Shown piece by piece: positions 56,186 through 64,000 of a stretch of 64,000 bases of DNA. The notes under the pieces are model-generated. The model did no database searches, was not told the DNA's origin, and saw only the letters and a list, made by a program, of their open reading frames with translations. Each line of letters opens with the position of its first letter. Position 1 is the first letter of the stretch. This stretch comes from Linanthus parryae (Eukaryota > Streptophyta > Magnoliopsida > Ericales > Polemoniaceae): assembly GCA_023055425.1 (NCBI GenBank), contig JALGPY010000006.1:88695935-88759934 (forward strand). Direction: 5' to 3'. The position numbers and the translations under genes were made by a program.

Positions 56186-57581
56186 TGTAGGGTTTTGATG
56201 CAGGTTACGCAGCGGAATAACAAAATTAATCCTGCTCAAATCCCTCCAAGGATCAAAGGCAAGCCATCATAACATGATAAGGGCATAATAGATGTGTACT
56301 TAGTTTGTGAGATTACACGATGAATAGTATCTTCGTCTCTACGAGTATCCACACCTTGGATTCTTGATTGGATTCCTTCCCACCGTGTAGTGCTAGCAAC
56401 AAAAGAAGGAAGAAGATCACGCAAAACGAGTCAAGGAGGGGCGGTCCTCCTTGGTGGCCGACGGGGTGAGGGACGGCAATCGGGGGGCTTCGGCCTCCTT
56501 ATTGTTGCTCTCTCTCTCTTGCTTTGTTATGTTTCTCTCAATAATGACTCTACTGAGAAAATAACAAGCTAGAGTTCCTTTATATAATAATAACTCTTTA
56601 TTAACTACATAAAATTATCAATACTAATCATGTCCTTAAACGGATTAATCCACTTAAAAATTAGTCCCACTAACTTTGCTTGTGGTTGCGTTATGATCCT
56701 TTTATTAATTTTTCCAAATAATTAATACCCATATCCAACTCAGTCCATCCGGTGTGTACCCATATGTTTCTACTTAGTTGGTAGTAACTATTTACTAACA
56801 TGGAGCGGTGTCTAGCAACACGTCCATGCCACAAACCTAATAGAAATAAGTCAGTGATCCGACAAACCTTGTGTCCAATGTTCATGTATTGTGTTTTCTC
56901 TTTGTCTCCATATCCGGATTGGACACGAGACATAATAGTCACACTCGTATATCCAATCCATAGTTTCTCGATCCTGGGAGTATGCTTATGTGAGTAGATA
57001 ACATCAATATATCCATATTGATTCACTTGAGTCTGTCCAGACATTCTATAAGCACCATACCTTAAGTGGCCCATGGATATTTTCTCCCATTATGTGGGAG
57101 GGACAAATCCTCTCTACGTCACTACGATCTCTAAGCTATCTTCCAATCATACCCGATAACTATCTTTATAGTTACCCAGTTAAGGCGCAACGTTTGATAA
57201 TATCAAAGTACGATATTTCACAACTAGAGTATCTAGTGACTTCAAGTATAAGGATTAAAATATCATTAGCACTACGAGAAGCGATTGTGACTTTGAAATA
57301 ATCTAATGTATCCTTATCGTCGTGGGTCAATCCAGTATGACATTACTCTTAATGCATACCCATGTGTTAGACTTGATATCTCCATGTCAATCTACCCACA
57401 TACTAGTCTATAGTTGATTGTCCCATTAATCAATATAATGGACTAGGGATATTTAAGATAAACAACACATTGTATCTAATTACTTCATTATATTAAATAT
57501 CACAATAAATAATAAATAATTTTTCTAGCCAAGCAATGTTCATTCTAAATATAGATTGTGTCTAGGGCACCTATTCCAACA
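56186..57581 (-). repeat. Copia 5' LTR
   Basis: 1396 bp, on the plus strand from TGTAGGGTTTTGATGCAG to CCTATTCCAACA. It is followed by TSD TTCCT and LINE-2 coding sequence. Confidence 0.9.
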
Positions 57582-60500
57582 TTCCTTTGCCGTTAAACAC
57601 CATATCATTTCTATTCGTCCAAATTGCCCAGAAACCCGTCACAAAAAGCTCACATCTTTGCTTATTCTCGTTACTCAAGAAGTGTCCCAACATCTCCCCG
57701 CAATCGCTGTAAATATTAAGATCAAAATCCTCACCCAGTACAGCCTTCCAAACCAGTTGCCCATGAGAGAACTTCAAGAACAGGTGTTCCTGAGTTTCCA
57801 CTTCCTCTTCGCAAACCTTGCACATCACAGGAACATTTACCCCCTTCCTTCCGAAACTGGCAGCAAGCGGGAAAGATGAATGATGAATTCGCCAACATGG
57901 CATTATAAATTTCTTAGGAATCTTCAGATTCACATCGTGGACAACCATGGGTAACCAGTTTGACCATTGGAGGTTGAAGATTGACCCGCCGTGATGTCTC
58001 TTTGAACTTTGTACCCAGAACTCACAATGTAGGCTCCGTCCTCCGAATAATTCCAATAGAACGTATCTGCTTGTACATAGCCGAAAATTGGAACTTTTAG
58101 TACTTCCTCCACATCAACATGCCATATCAGCTGCTCCACCTTGTCGGTATCCCAGTTACCCGTTTCAGCACGTATTAACTCATTTACCATCATATTTTCA
58201 CTCCCTGGAGGTGGGACCGTAATCAACCTGAAAGTAGTCGGCCTATTAAGCCATCGACCGCCAAATATTCTCACATTTGTGCCGTCCTTTATCTTCCATA
58301 CCAAACAACTGTTAATCAAATCTATACCCGCCAAAATACTTCTTAAAGCAAAGGAGATTTGGGCTGATTTCCTTACTTCTAGCTGTAAGATCGAACAATC
58401 ACGAAAATACTTCTCCTTGAAAACACGGCTAACCAACAAGTTGGGGAACTTCAAAAAGCGCCAAGTTTGTTTGGCTAGCATTCCTTGATTAAAATCATGG
58501 AAATCACGAAAACCTAATCCACCACTTTCTCTATAGTCCTTCATCTTTGGCCACGTGACCCGATGGATTTTCCTCTTTTGATCATCACCTCCCCACCAAA
58601 ATTTCGGAAGAATCTTTCAAGATCTTGACAAGTTTTCTTAGGTAACAGAAAATAACTCATAGTGTAAATAGGGATAGCTTGAATAACGAATTTGATTAAC
58701 TCTTCCTTACCCACTGTAGATAGAGAAGAGCCCTTCCATCCCTTCATCTTCTTGGCCACCCTCTCCACTAAAGGACTGAATGTTACCGTTCTGCTTCTTC
58801 CAACCTAGGTTGGTAATCCCAGATAAATGTCATGTTGGTTTTCAAGCTGGACTGCACACTGACCAATAAGCATAACCCAAAGCTCCATATCTACGTTGTC
58901 AGAGAAAATAATCGATGATTTCTGTAGATTGAGCACCTGGCCAGATGCTACCCCATAATCAACAAGAATACCCTTCAGAACTCCAATTTCTTCTAATGTC
59001 GCTTTAGCAAACAAAATGTTGTCATTTGCAAAGAAAAGATGTGAGATCTTGGGACCTCCTCTAGAAGCACTCATTCATGTCAGACTTCATTCCTGCACTG
59101 CAGCTGTTAGTCTACGAGATAGAGTTTCACTAACAAGGAGAAATAAATAAGGAGATAAGGGGCACCCCTGCCGCAACACCCTTTCAGGAGTAATCATTCA
59201 TTGGGCTTCACCATTAACAATAATGTTGTAGCGAACTGAAGAAATACAATTCATCACCCGGTTGATCCAACGAAGCCCAAACCCCATCCGTTCCATAGTA
59301 GCTCTCAGAAGACCCACTCCACCCGATCATAAGCTTTACTCATATTCGCTTTGAGAGCAAAGAAGCATTTTTTTCTTTTATTCATATTCTTCATTGTGTG
59401 TAACAACTCAAACGAGATAAGAATATTATCTGAAATCAGTCTACCCGGCATAAAAGCGGACTGATTTTCAGAAATAATAGCTTCTAGAAACAACTTTAAC
59501 TGGTGCCATATCTTTCGTAACTATCTTGTATATCGAAGAACACAAACTAATAGGACGTAAATCAGTTGGTCTTCTAACCTGTTTCACCTTGGGGATCAAA
59601 GAAATGAGAGTGTGATTGTGATCCACCACATTGCCGCTACCATTCAAGATACTCAAGCAAAGATTCTTCACCTCGGCCCCTACCACAGACCAGAAACGTT
59701 GGAAAAAACCTGCAGGAAAACCGTCTGAGCCCGGCGCCTTGGCCGACGCTAGCTTCCCTAACGCAGCCTGCACCTCTTCAGCAGTAAAATCCATGTCTAG
59801 TACCGCTTGCTGCTCCAAAGAGACCAATTCATCCACATTGATTAACATAGGTTCCATCTCATCCCGTTGTGGATCAATCGAAGTAAAAATATTTTTAAAA
59901 TAATCCTCAAGAATAGTCGTAATCGGCGTCTTCTCCTTCTCACTCTCCCCTCTCATCTTCTAGTCCCTCAATTCTGTTTCTCTTTCTTCTAATCGATGCC
60001 TTCCTGTGAAAATAAGTCGTATTTTTGTCCCCTTTCTTCATCCACACTTCTCTACTTCGTTGCATCCACATCTCCTCCTCCATAAGAAAAGTGCTAAGAA
60101 TCGACTGACGAATAGATCGCGCCTCTGCCACGGCAGCCGCCGTTTGTGGCCCTTCAGCCAATTGAGCTAATCTTTTCTTCTGATTCTTCAACCTCGTTTT
60201 GACACTACCAAAGATCTCCTTGCTCCAACTCGTCAAGGCTGTAGCCATACTTTTCAGCTTTATCTTGACCGAGCCATTCAACCCTCGCCAAATATCCGCC
60301 ACAAACTGAACACAACGATGGTCTTGTAACCACATATTTTCAAACTGAAATCGCCTGTTAGTTCTGCCCATTCTCAAAATCCCTGAAGGCCAGACAGCCT
60401 GCAAAGGAACATAGTCAGACACCTCGGCGACAAGATGATCCACTCTACCCCATCCAAAAATATCCGTCCAGTTATCATTAACTATACACCTATCAAGACG

Positions 60501-61089
60501 TTCTCTGATTTTCATTTCATCACCTCGGTTATTCGACCAAGTAAAACGAACACCAGAAAATCCAAGATCCCGAAGTTGCAGGCGATTGACAACACCATTA
60601 AAACCTTCTATCTAACTAAAGGAGACTTCTCTTCCTCCTTTATTTTCATAAATAGAAGTGAAGGCATTAAAATTCCCCACGACACACCATGGATTATGAT
60701 GAGGAAGCAAATGTTTGAGCAAAGTCCACGAGTTGTGTATTTGTCTTCTGTCCGGATCCCCATAAAAACCCGTTAAATATCCATGTTTTGCTTCACTAAT
60801 AATAGTAAAAAAGCCATGAATGTAGAAACGCGACTTCTTTGCAAGCGAGAAGCTTACCTCCTCATCCCACATCAAAGCCAAACCACCTCTTCTATCTCTT
60901 CTCTTCTCACGAAGAGAAGAGATACGTACCATCCCAAGAGATCCCATTCCGAAAACCAAGTCTATCACGAATACGTACCATCCCAGTTGCATACTGTTTC
61001 GTCTCCATGAGGAAGACGATGTTGGGCTTCTGTATCCTTACTAAATCGCAAAGAGAAATAACGCTACGGGGGTTCCCAAGCCCCCGCAC
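57582..61089 (-). pseudogene. LINE-2 ORF2: endonuclease, reverse transcriptase, zinc-binding tail
   Basis: ORF2 begins at 63054 on the far side of the solo LTR and continues here from RGLGNPRSVISLC (61084 downward). The endonuclease is altered at two catalytic positions: VVGNFNAF (about 60667-60681) for GDFN, and EVSDYVPL (about 60408-60420) for SDH. The reverse transcriptase (58541-59956) has LASAKAPGSDGFPAGFFQ, NQSAFMPGRLISDN and a catalytic box FAND (59021-59032) for FADD. The zinc-binding tail (57587-58056) has CKVCEEEVETQEHLFLKFSHGQ. Coding resumes across the copia at 39958. Several frameshifts and stops break the frame. Confidence 0.9.
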
Positions 61090-63029
61090 TGAAACAACCC
61101 GGGATCTCGGTTCAGGGTTAAAGAGACAATTGATGACCAAGAGTAGAAATAACTTTACGAATATTGCAATTTGGCTAATAAATACAACAGTCTTGAGAAG
61201 ATAAGTTTACAAGTGTAATGTGATTTTAATAAGTTATGTGTTAAATCATAGGTGATCTAATCTAAGCTAAGTGTCTTCGTCTCGATTCGCGTTCCCATCC
61301 CCCACTTTTATTAATGACCTACGGTTTTAAAATGGCAAACGCCGACGCAGTTTTGCAGAAAATAATCAGTAAAAGCAGAGTAAATACACACTACGACATG
61401 TAAAGCATGAGTGGCACAGAAGCATGAGTTGAAACAAAACAGAATATTTAAAACAATAATGGTAACATGTTGGGGATTTTGGAACAACTGAAAGTAACCG
61501 AATAACAAAACCTCTCAGTTTAAGAGCATTGACAAAACCACGAGTATTCGGTAATAAAACCAGAGTAAACAAGTCCATTTGGAGTCGATAACGATATTAG
61601 TTCACAAGTAGCCAAAGCTTTTCAAATCATTTCAATCGATTAGGTCATATCAAGTGCCACAAACAACAACAATAGAGTAGACAACTATCTTTCAAGTTCA
61701 ATTAAACGTTAGTTTTAGCTGAGTCATGTCCAGAGCCACCAGCAGGATCGATGTAAACAGAGGGATCACGAAATAATCACAAAGGGTTCCTTCTAGGGTC
61801 TATCAAACCTTATTTCACCCAAGCGTTAAGGGAGGCCATTCGTCAACCCCGCTCACAACATTAGCTAAAAGGCCTTAAGTGTCGACACCCCTATACCGTA
61901 GTGACCCTTACAAGTATAAGTAGCACTGTATAGCTCTAACAAACCCTTGGTCGCAATACCTTGGTACATTTTGGCTCATCGGGGGCGGATTTGTGAACAA
62001 TTAAGTTCGATCCAATAATAAGAAGCATTACTTCAATGGTATTAGCCATAAGAAAATGGAGGATCGCTTGGCGCCTCCCATTAATAACACAACTCTGTAC
62101 ATCGTCCTAAATCTATTAGAGGTATCTTATTACCTTTACTTCTCATAAACATAGTTGGTATACAATATTCACAAGTCATTTCTAAGAGTTCTCAGTATAA
62201 ATCAATAATCGGAATTTTTCAGTATAAATCATGCATTTTCATACTGTTTCATATAACAAGCATTCATTTGAAACATCAAACACATACACACATTTTGATA
62301 TAAAAAGGCCGTACATATGTACTTACCAATGCGCCAAGAACGGAGAAAAGCAAAGCTAGCACTCCGGCTATAACGCTCATCTCATATGAATTCGGGTCAC
62401 AGTAAATGCAGCAACACAATACATACGTCTACTTCGAACGATCCTTAACAACGGCTGGAAAACATAGGTAAAGTATACAAACTATTATCAAGTTGGGTTT
62501 TCTCTCTCGATACACCTCCTCCCATGAAATTGATTTGTGCATTTTTCTCCCCCGGTCACCCTGTACCTCCAGCTATAACAGTTTTTGAAATGGTAAAGGC
62601 GTGGTGGTGCTAGGGTGGTAGTGGTGGTGGTTGTTATTGAGGGAAGAAGAAGAAGATTATGATGAAGGTGATGAGGTCTATCTCTCTTTCTCACTCAGCA
62701 GATGGTGAAGTGGGAGAGGAGAGTAGAACTTCCACCTAGCACTTGAGGTGTCAAAATGAGGTTGCCAAGTGGCACACATGCATGGGGGGGGGGGTAGAAG
62801 TGTAGTTTTCTAAACTTTTAGGTATAACTAAAATGAGAGCTTCTAATTAATTTCAGAGAATTACAAAACCACCCGAACATCTCTAGTGCTCTAAAATCAT
62901 TCCAACAACTTTCAAATATCGCCAACACTCCAAAATACTAACTTTAAAGTCGTGACAAACTATTTACGAATTTGCCCCCAAAGTCTTGATATTGCACTAA
63001 GAACTCTCTCGGGAATTAGGGGTGTTACA
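61090..63029 (-). mobile_element. Solo LTR of the gypsy-type family (1.94 kb)
   Basis: Plus-strand ends TGAAACAACCCGGGATCTCGG and TTAGGGGTGTTACA match the LTR termini of the gypsy-type element at 44623-54389. A perfect TSD CGCAC lies on both sides (61085-61089 and 63030-63034). The 340 bp at the right (62690-63029) is clearly homologous to the other copies, while the left 1.6 kb is longer than either. No internal domain or second LTR is seen. It probably arose by LTR-LTR recombination. It interrupts LINE-2 a few codons into ORF2. Confidence 0.85.
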
Positions 63030-64000
63030 CGCACGTCCAGCTTAACATACTCATTGCGATTGGCTGGGCTGTCTCGCAGCCTCAGCCAAATTAGTTTTCG
63101 TGTTATTTGAGGTAGCACCCCCTGTGTTGGAATCCGCACCGCAGAAACCAGAAGACTGCTTTGCCCAACCCTATCTCCATCTAAACATGTACTTTTTGGT
63201 TCCGAAGGATTTGTATGGACCGTATGATTGGCCTTCATGGTAGCACTGTTGTCCATTTAACCTACTCGTCCCGTAGCTGCTGTCGGCTTAGTTCTTCCTC
63301 CTCTTCCACCACCACGCCAAAACCCACGACCGGCACCACGACACCCTGCACTGTTAGGGCCATTCCAACGTCCTGAATTTGCGTTACCTCCACCCCCTGC
63401 CTTTGCTTGTACTCGATTCTTGGATTTGTCCATCGGACTAGGGCTTAGATTCACTTCATCACTCTTTCTCTTTGCCCCCACAGAATTATTGCCAAGTGCC
63501 ACCGCTATTCCTTTGGATTTATCCTCTGCCTAGAAGCGCGCTGCTTTGTCGTGTGAACCCAGTGGATTATTGTAAACATTAATGTTATTGTCCTTCTCAA
63601 CGTCAAGACCAGCAATGTCTTCGTCCAAGTCAGCTGATGCTTCCTCCTCCATACTCGAACCGCTGATCGACCCATCCACTTTGCCCATCTCCTCATCTTC
63701 TCGGTTCTGTTCTTCCGCAATCTCCACTTCGTCTTCAAGACCAGGAGGCTGACCACTAGCTTCATTAAAAGCATCCAACAATCTCTTCTTAGGAGGGGGC
63801 GAAAAAGGAGCCAATCCACATAACCTGGGTTTCTCTGTTCCTTCTGCACATCAGTACGCATGATACAATCCTCATCATGATTGCTAATCATACCACACCA
63901 CCGGAAAATACAGGGGATCCGTTCATACTTATAATCCAACCATCTTACTTCTCCCAGAACTTCAATGTTACGTCCCCTTCGAAGTGGTTTATCAATCGCC
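63030..64000 (-). pseudogene. LINE-2 ORF1 (C-terminal part) and start of ORF2
   Basis: The window edge cuts ORF1. It runs from a PLRRGRNIEVLGEVRW region into YKYERIPCIFRWCGMISNHD, the zinc-knuckle position, where the first Cys of the family motif reads Phe. An acidic stretch follows (EVEIAEEQNREDEEMGKVDG), then a Gly/Arg-rich tail (GCRGAGRGFWRGGGRGGRTK), with stops or shifts near 63505 and 63257. ORF2 starts at about 63054 (SMLSWT), is cut by the solo LTR at 63034, and continues at 61089. The part of ORF1 that would lie upstream is outside the window. Confidence 0.8.

Larger units (their letters stand above)
39964..57581 (-). mobile_element. Ty1/copia element, split by nested insertions
   Basis: LTRs at 56186-57581 (5' on the minus strand) and 39964-41343 (3'), with perfect TSD TTCCT (39959-39963 and 57582-57586) inside LINE-2. 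The primer-binding site TGGTATCAGAGC is at 56173-56184, one base from the LTR. The purine tract GCAAGGGGGAGAC is at 41344-41356. The two LTRs differ by numerous substitutions and small indels, so it is old. Its gag is split by a gypsy-type element (44623-54389), and pol carries stops, a deletion and lost catalytic residues. Confidence 0.93.

Noticed and set aside
60907..61140. ORF beginning in 61090-61140 as a LINE-2 start
   Set aside because: The first codons belong to the solo LTR. The native ORF2 start is near 63054.

Overview
This window is nuclear DNA of a flowering plant, most likely a eudicot. It holds spliced genes with GT/AG introns, Stowaway-type MITEs, a TATA-box promoter, and the usual plant transposon lineages: an Athila-like Ty3/gypsy element, Ty1/copia, TRIM, MULE and RNase H-bearing LINEs. 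I cannot name the species.

Left part (1-19.1 kb): gene-bearing euchromatin with small transposons. A 261-bp MITE (4277) and a 1.0-kb MULE with a perfect 9-bp target duplication (6039-7054) are followed by an 819-bp deleted copia element with identical 138-bp LTRs (7114-7932). Next come the last two exons of a TMEM42-like membrane protein (9542-10463, +). The clearest host gene is a complete nine-exon polygalacturonase of 408 residues (13015-17620, -), with a TATA box upstream and a MITE in intron 6. LINE-derived RNase H relics lie at 11.4-12.0 kb and 18.0-18.3 kb.

Right part (19.1-64 kb): almost entirely nested transposons. LINE-1 (-, 19104-24714 plus 38419 to about 38960) is split by Athila-1 (24715-38418), a 13.7-kb Athila-like element with TSD GGGAT. 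Its 1605-bp LTRs show only three differences that I could see. It has an intact-looking pol, one in-frame TAG in gag, and a second 611-aa ORF in the env position.

LINE-2 (-, from 38964 to beyond the right edge) is split by three elements: a TRIM (39323-39675), a copia element (39964-57581, TSD TTCCT), and a 1.94-kb solo LTR (61090-63029, TSD CGCAC). The copia gag is itself split by a coding-less gypsy-type element (44623-54389, TSD CGTAC). One LTR of that element carries a second Athila-like element without pol (Athila-2, 45129 to about 52308). The stack is four levels deep.

The most interesting signals are non-coding. The 14-bp perfect palindrome TGCGTATATACGCA recurs in groups with 18-19 bp spacing in both Athila-1 LTRs and at two internal sites. 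Athila-1 and Athila-2 also share an ordered series of non-coding blocks with nearly equal spacing (a GGGAGGCAACCC stem-loop block, an A-rich tract, a TAGGTAGTCG block, three TAGTGxGGGGGT purine motifs and an A/G-only tract), although their coding regions differ completely. A 16-bp near-perfect hairpin begins at the base after the Athila-1 pol stop.
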